A DNA stretch of 64,000 nt, taken from positions 343,275 through 407,274 of the forward strand of contig JAIQDT010002059.1 in assembly GCA_021521415.1 (NCBI GenBank), written 5' to 3'. The DNA is from Bidens hawaiensis. Taxonomy: Eukaryota > Streptophyta > Magnoliopsida > Asterales > Asteraceae. A model generated the notes under the pieces. The model was not told the origin of the DNA and made no database searches. It saw only the letters and a list, made by a program, of their open reading frames with translations. This document shows, one piece after another, positions 19,856 through 32,232 of the stretch. Numbering within the stretch: position 1 is the stretch's first letter; each line of letters opens with the position of its first letter. Both the position numbers and the translations under genes were made by a program.

Positions 19856-22800
19856 ATGGCAGCTTTTTATGCATCACCAACTCCAACCATACAATTAACC
19901 AAAACCCATTTGCCCAAATCATCTCCTGTCTTGTTTTCTTCAAGCAAATCCAGTTTCTTGAAATCTAGTTCATTTTTCAAGATTGCTGTTCTTGATGTAC
20001 CCAGAAGCTGCATCATCAAGCAAAAGACTTATGGGATTAAGATGTCATGGGATGGGCCTTTGTCATCTGTGAAATTGATCCTTCAAGGCAGAAATCTTGA
20101 GGTAGTTTACTTAGTTTTTTTTTTTTAATTTAATTTTTCATGAAAAATTGGATAAAAGAGTAGTGTTTTAATGTTATCATTCATAGATCTTTATAGCCCT
20201 TTTTGGATAGTAAAATTAAGTCTTTTAAAAATTACATTTATTTTTTTAATATTTAAAAATAATTTGCTTAGTTTTTGGACAGAAATCTTGAGGTAGTTTA
20301 CTTAGTATTTTTTTTAATGTTATTTTTTAATTTACTTTTTCATGAAAAATTGGGTAAAAGAGTAGTGTTTTAAAGTTTACACTCATAGATCTTCATAACC
20401 TTTTTTGGATAGTAAAATTAAGTCTTTTAAAATTTACATTTATAGATTAGGGGTGATAAGTCTTGGGGTGTGCACGGTTCGGTTTGGTTATCATCCTAAA
20501 CTGAAACCAAAGTTATAGGTTAATCTATTTTATTAATCAATAGGTTTTAGGTTAATTGGTTTGGATTATTTGGTTAGTTTGTTGATTTTCGGCTGGAGCC
20601 GAGGTTAATAACCAAAAGTTCAAAACCAGACTTGGGAATGCTTAGAAATATATGAAGTGGAGATATAAAAGCTAGAATTATATTAAAGTATGAATGGTTC
20701 GGTTCGCTTAAGTTAACTGAGGGTAAAAAAAACTGATAACTGATTTTCAGTAATTTCTGTTCGGTTAACAGTTTGGTTATTGCTCACCATACTCATAGCA
20801 TTACTATTCATGACTCGTTGGACTCAACTAAATAGCCCGATAGTCTCAGGCACGAGGGAAGCAAAAGTATCAAATGCAAATAAGATTTTGGAAATTTGTT
20901 GTAAAAAAAGAGTTATTTATATATTTATTTATTATTATTATTTTTGGCTGTTTAAATTTGAGCTAATTTGATGATTGTATGAAACAGTTGTCTGAATCTG
21001 TGAAGAATCATGTGGAAGATAAAGTCGGAAAGGCGATTCAAAAGCATAGTCATCTTGTTAGAGAAGTTGATGTTCGGCTTTCTGTTAGAGGTGGAGAAAT
21101 TGGAAAAGGCCCTAAAGTTCGACGAGCTGAGGTCTGTTATTATTATTTTGTGTAATTTTCTTTAAAATTAGGGTTGATTTCTCGAAAGAGAAGATAATAT
21201 CCTCGTTTTACTGATCATAAGACTGGAAACGAACCGAAATTTTGGCAAATTGTTTGTTTATGCTCGTTCGTTTAACAAATGAAAGAACATGGACAAGTAA
21301 TTTCGTTCTGTTAACTAAATAAACGGACAGTGTTCATGAATGTTCGATAACGTGTTCGTTAATGTTTGTTTGTTTATGTTTGTTAATAAGATTTTTAATG
21401 ACTTTTATAAGTTTATCATATAGATTAAGCTAAATAATTAACTATAAAACAAAAATATATATAGTATTATGTAATTAAGTAATATGTAAAATTAACATAT
21501 GAATTTGAATGTTAAAGAAACACCACCACAAACTTGGTAGCGAGACCGAACGATTGACACTGACCATTCCCGGTTAGCCAAATCAAATAAAACATTGTTT
21601 GTCAGTTGTTCGTGAACCGTTCGCGTCGGTTCGTTTATAGGTCAATCTATGTGGTTATTGTCTTAATTTTGATGAAGTTACTTTAAAAACATAGGTTACA
21701 TTATTTACCAAGAAACATGGAGTTATTCGGGCCGAAGAGGAAGCAGAAACATTGTATGCAAGTATAGATTTAGTATCATCTGTGATTCAAAGAAAACTAA
21801 GGAAAATCAAGGAGAAAGATTCAGATCACGGTAGACACATGAAGGGATTCGATAGGCTGAAAGTTCGGGACCCACAAATATTAATAAATCAAGATTCAGT
21901 TGCGGTTCCGCAAGAAGAAGAAGATGATGTTACAAGTGAAGGCTTTACAGAAGATCTTGTCCCAAAGGTTAGCATATGGTTTTTAATTTGAATTATGATT
22001 TTCCAATTATATATCTTTATCATTATTATTATTATTGTTGTTATTATTATTATTATTATTATTATGATGTGTAGCTAAGTTGTAAATAATTTTTATTAGA
22101 TCGTTCGAACAAAATATTTCGATATGCCCCCGTTGACTGTTGAGGAAGCGATTGAGCAACTAGAGAATGTTGACCATGACTTTTACGGCTTCCGAAATGA
22201 AGAAACTGGTAAGACTTTTCGCTATGTTTCTCGACTTCACTTTGCTTTAGTGTCGATTTGGGTAACGGGTCAACCCACAAAGACTGTTTGTTGACTTTTT
22301 TTGGAACTTTATAATTAGTTTATGTGCTATACATGCTTACAAAAAGTTTATTAACCCAAACCATTTCTTTTTGTAAATGATTTAAGAGTGAGTTATGCAT
22401 TTTTTTTTCTTTTTTACATTTTGGATTTAAAAACTGATAGTTTCTAAAGAATGTGACCATAACTTTATCCTTTTTTGTAGAGTTTTTTCAAACTTTTTGA
22501 ACCTTTTTTTTTTTTAATGAGTTAGGAATAAGGAATTAGTTATGCACTTTTTTAACATTTTGTATAAAAGAATGGTAATTCCTGTAGAATGTTGGCCATG
22601 GCTATTTACATTTTTGTTGACTTTCAATCCGTTGACCCGTTGGATAAAAAACATAATACAAATCGACCCATTTAGCTGCTACCCGCATTTTGTATTATTT
22701 GGTGTAAATTACTAAATATTAATGATGTTTTTTGATTCCAGGTGAAATTAATATTTTATACAAAAGAAAATCAGGAGGATACGGGATAATAGTTCCGAAA

Positions 22801-22860
22801 GAGAACGGGGAAACTGCAAAAATAGAGGATGTGAATGCTGAAATTCTAAAGCAGCATTAG
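19856..22860 (+). CDS. PSRP1: Plastid ribosome-binding/hibernation factor PSRP1 (long HPF type), 5 exons
   Basis: Exons 19856-20101, 20988-21131, 21695-21967, 22100-22208 and 22742-22860 join to 296 codons without a stop, all at GT-AG borders. Residues 1 to ~65 are Ser/Thr/Lys-rich and acidic-poor, a chloroplast transit peptide ([20 protein letters not shown]). About 70-180 is the S30AE/RaiA-YfiA fold ([50 protein letters not shown]). About 225-285 is the long-HPF C-terminal domain ([42 protein letters not shown]), which mediates 100S-type dimers in bacteria. PSRP1 of spinach has a similar length (~300) and binds the decoding region of the plastid 30S, blocking tRNA sites. Codons 81-82 end at a donor that is duplicated 191 bp downstream in intron 1. 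The gene looks intact. Confidence 0.95.
20089..20470 (+). repeat. 191-bp tandem duplication spanning the PSRP1 exon 1 donor
   Basis: CAGAAATCTTGAGGTAGTTTACTTAG at 20089 recurs at 20280 with similar following sequence (TTTTTCATGAAAAATTGG, AAAAGAGTAGTGTTTTAA, TAGTAAAATTAAGTC). The second copy thus carries the last 13 nt of exon 1 and a second GT donor at 20293. Confidence 0.9.
20462..20792. repeat. GGTGTGCA...CGGTTCGG-type element in PSRP1 intron 1
   Basis: It begins GGGGTGTGCACGGTTCGGTTTGG and ends near GGTTATTGCTCACCATAC, filled with (A/T)(A)CCGAA- and GGTTTGG-like words on both strands. One of several similar intergenic or intronic copies (32433-32945, 39806-40255, 61984-62463). Ends are not sharply defined. 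Confidence 0.55.
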
Positions 22861-23645
22861 TTTGAAGACTCATGAATATGTTTTGTAAAAGAAGAAGATG
22901 ATTACTTGCATATGTGTGGTTGTTCTTTATTCAAGATTAGCTCAAGTTTGAATCTTTACGTATTCTTGATTCAAGATTCGCTAAAGTTTGAATCTTTACG
23001 TGTTCTTGATTCAAGATCAACTAAAGTTTGAATCTTTACGCACCCAAATATGTGAAAATGATGTATACTGTGTTTTGTTGTCATCCAAGAAGTAGGAAAA
23101 CTGAGTCTGTAATCTTCCAAGTCATGGAGTAAGTTAATATGCTATTTTTGTGCTTTCATGATCTGTCTAATCTTGATATTGGTTAGGTAAATAATGGTTT
23201 TTAGTTATATGCTAATAGATATAAGCAATACTTTAGTTCTTCTCGTCTTACTGTGAGGTTTTTTATTGTTCTTACTTAAGTTGACATCTATCTCCTTCAG
23301 GGCCGTCTTTGAGATTTCAAGTGCCCAAGACTAGATTTAATAAATGGTCCTATTTTTTTTCCAAAACTAATTGTAAGTTACTGATTTACAAGCCCAATAA
23401 CATTTTATTATATTATTTAATTTTTAATGAACTTGTTCATATTTCTTGGCACTTATTGGTGTTTTTTATCAGTCATTTTTAAGTCTAGCTCATTAATAAC
23501 AGTTATAAAAATTATATACATAACTTTTTAAAAAATCATGCCTTTATAAAAACGGTGCCCTTGACAACGGGCACATTATGTATGAGGTCTAAAATAGCCC
23601 TAATCTTCTCTATACATAGCTAAACCATCTCAATCTTTCATGAGT
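22861..23645. other. PSRP1 3' region with 40-bp tandem repeat, then unassigned sequence
   Basis: Three 40-bp units TTCAAGATT(A/C)GCT(C/A)AAGTTTG start at 22930, 22970 and 23010 within the probable 3' UTR. After about 23290 the sequence shows a stretch starting GGGCCGTCTTTGAGATTTC and ending ...CTTGACAACGGGCAC near 23573, likely a degraded repeat. No gene. Confidence 0.6.
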
Positions 23646-24323
23646 CTAGGACTGTGCAATTGTTCGGAACCGTGAGAACTGAACCGGAACCAAACCAGAA
23701 CCGAAAATGCACGAAAAATAGAATCGGAACCGGAACCTGTTATGGTAAACCGGTTCGGTAAAGTCGGTTTTTGCTAATCGGGGTTAGTCATTTATTTATC
23801 AAATGGGTTGCGCAAACTTTGCAAATTGCAAAACAAGTTCATATAATTATATGCCTTCTTTCACAATAAAATTAATTTAGATTACAACATGAACATCAAT
23901 TATTTTTTTGATCAAAACCTAACTGTTAAAGTTAGATAAACCATTAATGATGATAAATTAAATGAAGATTATATTATTTTATATTATATTACCATTAAAG
24001 TATGAATCAAAATTTATCTTGGCTGTTAGGTATTGAACTCAAGAAAAAATATTCAAATTAAAGAATGATTGAATAGATGCTGGCTAATAAGTTACTCTAT
24101 AAAAATGGGGATTGATAAATTTATTTAAAAAGTTTTTAATATTCCTGTTCTTCAGTTCCATGTCTATAACCGTCAGTTTTACCTGGAATCGAACAGGGAA
24201 CCATTTAATGCAAAATCTGAGAACTGAGAGCAAGAAGGTAATACACGTTAACAGTTCTAAAACACTGGTTAAATTCCGGTTCTTCGATTCTGACGGTTCC
24301 AAAACGCTTTTTTTGCCCACCCT
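23646..24323. repeat. Foldback-like element with GTTCGGAACCG / GGTTCCAAAACG ends
   Basis: Left end CTAGGACTGTGCAATTGTTCGGAACC and right end GACGGTTCCAAAACGC...GCCCACCCTTAC are loosely inverted. The flanks are rich in CCGGAACC words while the 400-bp core is plain AT-rich. It resembles the other CCGGTTC-type elements of the window. No coding region. Confidence 0.5.
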
Positions 24324-24955
24324 TACATGTGTCATGGACCATACTAAATTCTACAAGGAGGCCCCACACTTCATCCCACCACAAACAGATTTGTGAATAA
24401 CATTCAGAGGACCAGTGCAATGCGTCGTCATCCGCCACGTAGCGTCCACGTGTCACCCAATCGGATCTTCTAGGAGCTTTGAAATTGCTTATTGAAATTG
24501 TTTTGTTTTGTAACTTTTGTTTAGTATTTGTTTTTGTTTTAATTAAACAGTTAAAATTGGAGAAAATTCTTAAAATAATATAATTATAGAGAGAATCTTA
24601 AATTGATTTAAAGTTTAAAATCATTCCATTAAAGTTTTAGTGAAAACAATTGGAGGAGACACATGAAATCGTGTCGATGGATTTCAAGATCCAATAACAT
24701 TATGCAACATGTTTGAATCAGACAAAGCTCACACAAGAACCGTTGGACCCGTTAAAGTTGATATGAAAACCGTCTAAATCAAAAGTCTAGGGAGATGGGT
24801 TTTAATATAATATTATTGTTCGCTTGTTGCTCACTTGCCTTCTGTTTCGATGTAATCATAAACAATTGGAGATTAAAACTTATAATTTAAATTTCTTGAT
24901 GTATGTAGAAGTAAAAATATTATTATATTTAATTTTGCTCAATTTTTCTTTCATA
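24324..24955. other. Intergenic stretch, nothing recognised
   Basis: Contains two ACGTG-type words near 24438-24453 (CCACGTAGCGTCCACGTGTC) that could be promoter G-box-like elements, but no gene follows. AT-rich otherwise. The solo LTR begins at 24961 after the ACTTT duplication. Confidence 0.5.
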
Positions 24956-24960
24956 ACTTT

Positions 24961-27361
24961 TGTGACATTCGTCAATTTCGGGTCTTGTTTGTATTCGTTT
25001 TTGTATTTGTTTATTATGTAAACCGACCCGATTTGTAAACCGAAGCTTATGTTATAATCAAAATGATGGATTTATGTTACAATATTGTTTCACACTTGTT
25101 GGGTCTTGAAAACATCCTATTTTTATTTTTATTTTATTTATTTATTTATTTATTTATTATTATTATTATTTTGTTTTGTGTTTTTGTCTTGATCCATTTT
25201 GCATGAAAACTCTTGTGTCTCACACTCATATTTGACCACCAACATTACCCTATATATACACCACCTTTCCTCTTCATTTTCCCTTGCTACAACTCCAAAA
25301 AAGAAAAAACTCTCTCAAACATCAAAGATTCAAGGTTATCTTCTTAAGTGTTCTTGAAGGTTTTTTAGTCTTTCATCTTAATTAGTTTATGTAGCCTTAT
25401 TAATACTTGTTTATGGTTGTGCAAAATATATATAATATACACCCCTTGTTTACCTTTGGTAGTTACTTCTCCGATTCCGGTCGGTGAGGTTTCGGACCTC
25501 ATAAGGCAAGGCTTCATGGAGGACTTCGTGTCCTTGATATATATACATCTATATAACGTGTTCATACATATTAATCTTGCTTATTTTAGTTTGTTGGTCA
25601 TGTTTACAAGTTCCATGGTTATGGGTTTTTAAGAGTCTATGCTTCGGTTTAACCGTAAATAGCTCTAAACCGTAAACCAAACTTTGTTACTAGTTTTGTT
25701 AAATAATTGTTTAAACATACTTATTGTTAGATCTAAGTTTCTAAAATCATTTTTACAAATTCTATGGTTATGGGTTTGTAGAATCTTACCTCGGTCTTAA
25801 CCCGAAACACGATCCGAACCGAAAACCGAACTTCTGTTTAAAGACTTTATTGTTAACTTTTGGTTGTAAAACTTAAAGTATTTTTATTTGTACATTATTA
25901 TACAAGTTCTTTAGTGTTTGGACATGTGGAAACCATCTATGAACTTGTTGTGAGATGGAAATCGAACCAAACCGATGCTTACTCGCTTAAGACACACAAG
26001 TGTGTTTTTTTTAGCCATCAAGACTTGTATATTTCTTTAAAAATAGTTACAAATTGATTTTTAAATATTTTCTTAAGTACTTGGAAATGTTGGATCCAAC
26101 TTGATCTCATAACAAAGTTTGGACCGACAAAACCGAACACTCGCTTAACGTGCGTTGTTAGTTCTAAAACAATGGAACTACATACTTGGTTAGGTCTTAT
26201 TAAATTTTATTGAGTTATCTCATAACATTCAATATTTTGGAAAGTTGACTTTGGCTTTGACCAGTTATCAAGACCCGAACCGACAACCCGAACACTCGAT
26301 AAAAAAAAACCGTTTTAGTATCTTTATTCCAAAGGGATTTGCATTCTTGCATTTTACCCACCTTATTACTTAACATAGGTTGAGTAAATATTAAGGTTAG
26401 ATACTTTAACCCGGTTTCGAGCAAACTTACATTTTTAAAGGGTTATTATTATAAATTCTTAAATAGTTACATTTTAAACCTTTAACTTTAAGTATTTACA
26501 TTTCTCAACATTTATTTTGTTTAAAGACCTTCAAGACAACCTTTCTAAATTCAAGACTTCTTTTCTTTTTAGGCATTGTGCGTTAAACTCGTCGTTCCGA
26601 CAAATCTCCAAATTATCATCTTTCAAGTTTACTACTTGAAGGTGAGTACTTCATACCCCATTTTCCATCTTTTATTTTGGGGTGACATTTCATACATATT
26701 CAACAAAATACTTTATATTTGAATCTTAAACCACAAACGTAGTTGTATACTTTACCTAAATAATTGCTCGATTTCGTGTTCTATGCTTATATGCCTATGT
26801 GTTTATCGCTTTTGGTTGGTGGAACTATAAAATCTTAGACTATTTGGCATCCCCTTATAGCAAGGTGTTGTTAACGTAATGCAATTAACGATAACTATAA
26901 AATCCTAGACTATTTGGCATCCCCTTATAGCTAGGTGTCGCTAATGTGTTTAGCGATATCTATTTATCCAAATTACCACTTTTATTTTATTGTTTCGTAT
27001 GCAAGTTTTGTGGTTATCTTTATTATATACTAATATGATTAAACTTATGAATTGCTCACCAACCTTTGTGTTGACAAACTTTATTTTATGAAATGTTGCA
27101 GGTTTGCATCTTGGTTGATTTATGATTGTGAAGAAAACGACATCAAAGACCTTAGGATATTAGTAAAAATGAACAATATCAAATTTGCCATATTTTGTGA
27201 TATCTTGTTTATGGTTATTTTATGGATAATTGTTATGTGACATTTTCGATGTTGTGAAATGAAATGAGTTTATTAAATACTGTCACTTTAATTAGTGTCA
27301 TGTGCTTATGGACAATCGTTACACCTCGGCGTGTTCCGCCGCCTTTGGTCGGGGTGTGACA
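24961..27361 (-). mobile_element. Solo LTR, 2401 bp, with 5-bp ACTTT target duplication
   Basis: On + the LTR runs from TGTGACATTCG (24961) to GGTGTGACA (27361); on the minus strand it starts TGTCACACCCCGACC and ends TGTCACA, i.e. TG...CA. It is bracketed by ACTTT at 24956-24960 and 27362-27366. No internal domain is present, so it is the product of LTR-LTR recombination. It contains a TATA-like box near 25250 (minus strand TATATAG), diverged ~150-bp subrepeats at about 25620-26000 and a duplicated TATTTGGCATCCCCTTATAG block (26840, 26911). Length and start suggest Ty3/gypsy, but the family is not certain. Confidence 0.92.
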
Positions 27362-27366
27362 ACTTT

Positions 27367-28850
27367 TAAACTATAAACTTTTTTAAAAAATTTTAAATAT
27401 GAGACGAGCTTATTTTTATCTACGTGCGATATAAATTTTACTCAAACCGACTCGAGTCAAATTTATGTTGAAATTGTATATATATAAATCTATGCTGCAA
27501 TTGTTTTAAACATAGTTTGGAACATTTCAATTTCAAAACTTTATAATTGAGTTTGGAATACAATACCCGAACCATTTTTAACTGGAACAAAGAAAAACTT
27601 AACCGAAACCGACCCATACCTAACGGTTAACAAAGCTATGTGTGGAGGTAGGGTACTAATCCACTAAGCGCGAGGAAATAACTTATCCACGATCGCGGAG
27701 AATTCACAGTAATAAAACAACCGCAGGAAACATGAATATAACCACTCGCAGGAATAGTACCTTCCGTGGTAAGATACATAAATCTTCTGTGGAGTTAACA
27801 CATCGTAATCACAACGAAAGAAATCCAGCATAGGACTTGTCGTGACTAAGCACATGTTAGCACGTGATAAGGAAGTGAAGAGCCAATCACAGGCTAGGAT
27901 ACCTGTACTATCCACAAACACACGATGGACTAATGAGAAAGTCCAACACCATACTTGCCAATGACAAGAATTTCCGTACGCCAGCTGTCCGACCAATCAG
28001 GAGTCGCTATCATGCACAACCATAAGAATAGAAGGTTCCATTGAGTGGGACAGCTGGTCCAATCGTTCTCTCTCCCTTCGGCTATAAATACCACTTGAGA
28101 AACAATAGTAAAGGGATCCGACTCGCTCTCATCTTCTACACATCACTTACCATACTGATTCTTACGTCGGAGGGTGGTTACGAGAAGACCTCCCAATCCC
28201 CCTTCTCGTAGCGGACTCACGGTGTTCTGTTTTGCAGGTTAACGGTCGTCAGAGACTTGAACAGTTGTTATAGCGATCTCCGGAGAACATCAAGCTAAGC
28301 CCACCCGAGGTTAGGTTGGTGTTAATCCATTCTCGGTCGAGACATGGAACTAAGCCTACCAATAGTTAGTTTAGTGTTTCTTCACTATGGTTAACCGATT
28401 ACTTAAGGCCCCCATAATTAAACCAAACAGGCTTTGTACACCCGTTATCAAAACCCTAAAAAGGTAAAACTAAAATAAAAACCATGTGAGAGGAGGTTAC
28501 ACATATGCCTAACATTTACATGTAAATTGACCAAAACCCACCTTGGATTCATCGTCTCTTCCACCGTTGATTTCAATTCAACGGTCACGATCATCTTTCC
28601 AGCCTCACTCACCGTTGGCGGTTTTTAATCCAATCCCACTCATTTCATTCGTTCATCCTTATCTTTCTAGCCTCATTGCATTGTAAGATAGCTAGCTGCC
28701 TGTAACACCATACAATACAACTCTCCTGCCTAAATAATAATAATAATAATATCATTAACATTTTTCTTCGCTATTTTTACACAAATATTAATCTTTTTCA
28801 CATACCCATTTCATAATTCCCGTAAATACATTCATAGTTGTTGTAAAGCT
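27367..28850. other. Repeat-rich intergenic stretch with an LTR-like block at about 27640-28440
   Basis: From 27641 (TGTGGAGGTAGGG) the sequence has a plausible LTR layout on +: a CTATAAATA box at 28082, then ~60 nt on a CTTACGTCGGAGGGTG word and a pyrimidine-rich block CCTCCCAATCCCCC, reminiscent of R/U5 regions of plant LTRs. Ends and target duplications could not be fixed. 28441-28850 has a short (AAT)n tract at 28733-28750 and no gene. Confidence 0.4.
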
Positions 28851-29203
28851 TGAATCTTGTTGAGTCTTTGTTTGAGATTTTAAGGGTTTTCTGAATTTTT
28901 AAGGTTGTTTTTTTCTCTCTCTGAATTTTTAAGGTTTTCTGAATCTTGTTGAGTCTTTGTTTTTTAAGGTTTTTCTGAAATTTTAAGCGTGTTTTTTTTC
29001 TGAATTTTTAAGTTTTTCTGAATCTTGTTGAGTCTTTGTTTTGAGATTTTAAGGTTTTCTTGGATTTTAAGGTTTTTCTTAGATTTTTAGTGTTTTTTTT
29101 GTTTTTGTTTTTTTGTTTTTCTGAATTTTTAAGATTTTCTGAATCTTTGGATTTTAAGGTTTTCTGGGATTTTAAGGTTTTCTGAAGAATCTTGTTACAA
29201 AGC
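28850..29203 (+). repeat. Degenerate TTTTAAGG(T)TTTTCTGAAT repeats before the START gene
   Basis: About ten degenerate units built from GAATCTTGTTGAGTCTTTG, TTTTAAGGTTTTCTG and GAATTTTTAAG precede the start codon and probably form the 5' UTR. The minus strand is open for 130 codons only because the repeat lacks stops in that frame. The last unit runs into the first codons (GCATGAATCTTGTTGAG at 29202), so the coding start itself derives from the repeat. Confidence 0.75.
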
Positions 29204-32200
29204 ATGAATCTTGTTGAGACTTTTTCTGAAATTTTAAGGTTTTCTGAGATATTAAGGAGACCAACAAGTGATATAGAGATGTTGGTGTATCTGGGTTGTG
29301 TTGCAACTGGTTTCTTGATTGGGGTTATGGTTGGGTGGGTGTGGAGACCTAAGTGGGCTGGGTTTAGTGTTAGTAACATATTTGATGGGTTGTTAGTCAA
29401 GAATCAAATAGTCGAGTCTAACCCGAACCTGAATCATTCGGTTCGGGCCAACGAGGGTTTCAAGTCGCAATCGATTGATCATCCGAGTTGCAGGTAGGTA
29501 CAAGATTATTGGTATATTTTAGGGGGGGGTGTTTGGGGATAAACAAGTCGCAATCGATTGATCATCCGAGTTATGATTGTGATATATTTTAAGGGGGGTG
29601 TTTGGGGATAAACAGTATGTTAATTTATCTGTGAGTGTTTGGGAGTTAGTTTAACGTACATGAACACTTAAACGAACGGGTTTTCTTGTTCATGTTCTAC
29701 GTTAATATTATAGTCGAACTGTTCACGAACATAAACGAGCATAAGCGGACATAAACAAATTTTTTTTAGTATTAGTAAAAGTAGTGGTATTCCCAAATTA
29801 AAGTCTAAAATAAAGATTTCAAAAGTGAACAAAGATATCTAATAAAGGTTTTTTAATATCTGTTCAGATTGATTTAAAATTAATATTAGTAATAAATAAT
29901 TTGAACAATTATTTAAACGAGCGAACAAAGATGAATGTACACGAACGCAAATGAATGGATGGGACATTTGTTCATGTTTATTCGTTTAACCGAATGAACA
30001 AAAATTTGTATTTATGTTCGTTCACTTATTAAATAAATGAGCATAAACAAACTTCTTGTTGAACAGTTCACGAATGGTTCACTGAACGTTTTAGCTCACC
30101 AAATTATGTCTATTTTATCATCAATATTAATTTTATTGATATCATGTGTATAGTTCATTGGTTACCAGAAAAGAGGATGATCATCTTCCGAAAGATGAAG
30201 ACTTGAAACATTTATGGCAACTTGTCGAAAGGAAAGACAACGGTCCACCATGGAAACATATGATGGACCGCTCAACTGATACAATGACATACCAAGCATG
30301 GCAAAGAGATCTACTGGTACTTACATTTTTTTAATTATATGTTTATATTGCTGATATGGCACGGTTGATGCCACGTCAGCTCACATGTCACATGTCGTGT
30401 CCCATTTATTTATTATGCTCGTTTTTCGTTACGGTAGACGGGTCCTCCACAATATTGTAGCAAGACTGTTTATGAAGATGCTGCACCTGAATTATTAAGG
30501 GATTTCTTTTGGGATGATGACTTGAGATTGAAATGGGATGATATGTTGTTACACGCGGCCATACTCGAAGAGTTTCCCGACATAGGAGCCAGTGTTGTGC
30601 ATTGGATACGCAGGGTGAGTTAACGGGCCGAGTTTGGTTGATCTTTCTTATTTATATCTGTGGTGTTACTGATCTTTTGCTTGTCGATCCAGTTTCCGTT
30701 CTTTTGCAGTGATAGAGAATACATAATTGGCAGACGGATTTGGGAAGTCGATGGATCCTATTATTGCGTGACAAAGGTATGGCAAAGCTTTTTAAATCCT
30801 GCAAGGTGCTGACATGTCTAGTTACTAAAAGTAGATTAGGAGCCGTTAAAAAAAAACTTATTTATTTAACGGGCCTTCCCTGGTACACGTAGCTAATTAA
30901 AAGTTGGATGTAAACGGCCAAGTTGAGTCCAAGATCGACAAAAAAATAAAAAATAAAAAAAAACCTATTTATTTAAGAAACGGGCCTTCCCTGGTACACG
31001 CAGCTAATTAAAAGTTGGATGTAAAAGAGCCAAGTTGAGTCCAAGATCGACCCAAAAAAAAAACTATTTATTTAAGAAACGGGCCTTCCCTGGTACACGT
31101 AGCTAATTAGAAGTTGGATGTAAACGAGCCAAGTTGAGTCCAAGATCGACCCAAAAAAAAAACTATTTATTTAAGAAACGGGCCTTCCCTGGTACACGTA
31201 GCAAATTAGAAGTTGGATCTAAACGAGCCAAGTTGAGTCCAAGATCGACTAAACTCGAACCTCATCTCGTTTATTTTAAAAAGAGCTCAAGCCTAAGCTT
31301 GTGACCTTGTGTTAGCGAAATTTTATTTAGACGGCGAGTGTAAATTTGGGTCTTGAGTAGATTATAGACTTTGGTCATAAGTTTGAAGGTGTTATAAGTT
31401 TAAATACAATTTTCTTAAATATATACAATATATATATTAAAATTTAAAAATTTTTGGGCCTACACGGTAGTCGGGCCTGTGGCCGTCGATCCCTCCGCCA
31501 TGGCTCATACCGGGCCTGCTTTTAACATTCGATATCATTACATACAACTTGAAAATACAAGCTTTTTTTAACCTCATTGTTCTTGATGTAGGGAGTCCCA
31601 CACTCTTCGGTCCCAAGAAAGCAGAAGCCACGGCGTGTTGACCTTTATTACTCAAGTTGGTTCATTAGACCAGGTATTATGTTGTTCATACATAAACCGA
31701 AAATTTTAAAATTTGTAGTTGTAGATTTGTTAAGACTTTAAAGCCGAATGATATGATGACAGTTGAATCAAAGAAAGGGAGCAACCGACCGGCATGTGAA
31801 GTAACATTCTTCCATTATGAAGACATGGGCATCCCTTGGGAACTCGCAAAGTTTGGAGTCAGGCAAGGAATGTGGGGAACGGCTAAAAACATCGAGCGAG
31901 GTTTTCGTTGGTACCAAAAGGAACGAGCTTCTGCGAAAACAATATCGCACCATGTGACCATGGCTCGAATGAGTACCAAAATTGATCAAGACTGTTTGGC
32001 TCGGTTAGATTTGATTGAAGATAACGAAGTTGTGGCGCAGACCCAAGTGATGGCCAGTGAAGAGAAACAAGGAGGGATAGATATAAACTTGCAGAAGCTT
32101 TTGGTTGTCGGTGCAGCGGTTGCTTTCGCTTGCAGTCTTGACCGTGGGCAGCTAACGAAAGCAGTTATATTCGGAGTTGCAAAACGATTTGAGAATATTG

Positions 32201-32232
32201 GACGGCGGGCATTTCCGGCACCACAATTATGA
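29204..32232 (+). CDS. CP5-type membrane-anchored START-domain protein, 6 exons
   Basis: Exons 29204-29493, 30154-30316, 30438-30614, 30693-30776, 31592-31673 and 31763-32232 join to 421 codons, all with GT-AG borders. The start at 29204 is preferred over ATG 29279 because the family has a short helix ending in RRPT before the membrane segment. Residues ~25-50 are a membrane segment (LVYLGCVATGFLIGVMVGWVW) followed by RPKW. The START lipid-binding domain spans roughly 105-310 (WQRDLL, GPPQYCSKTVYEDAAPELLRDFFWDDDLRLKWDDM, PFFCSDREYIIGRRIWEVDG, PCEVTFFHYEDMGIPWELAKFGVRQGMW). The C-terminus has a second hydrophobic run (LLVVGAAVAFACSL). Arabidopsis CP5 and relatives are similar in size, and their ligand is not established. 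Intron 4 contains four ~100-bp tandem repeats. Confidence 0.92.
30845..31255 (+). repeat. Four ~99-111-bp tandem repeats in intron 4 of the START gene
   Basis: The word GGGCCTTCCCTGGTACACG begins at 30871, 30982, 31081 and 31180. Each unit continues with AAGTTGGAT(G/C)TAAA and CCAAGTTGAGTCCAAGATCGAC and then a poly-A run of variable length. Copies 3 and 4 are nearly identical. Confidence 0.93.

Noticed and set aside
29008..29400. Minus-strand 130-codon frame rich in Lys, Leu and Asn
   Set aside because: Antisense of the degenerate leader repeat and first exon of the START gene.
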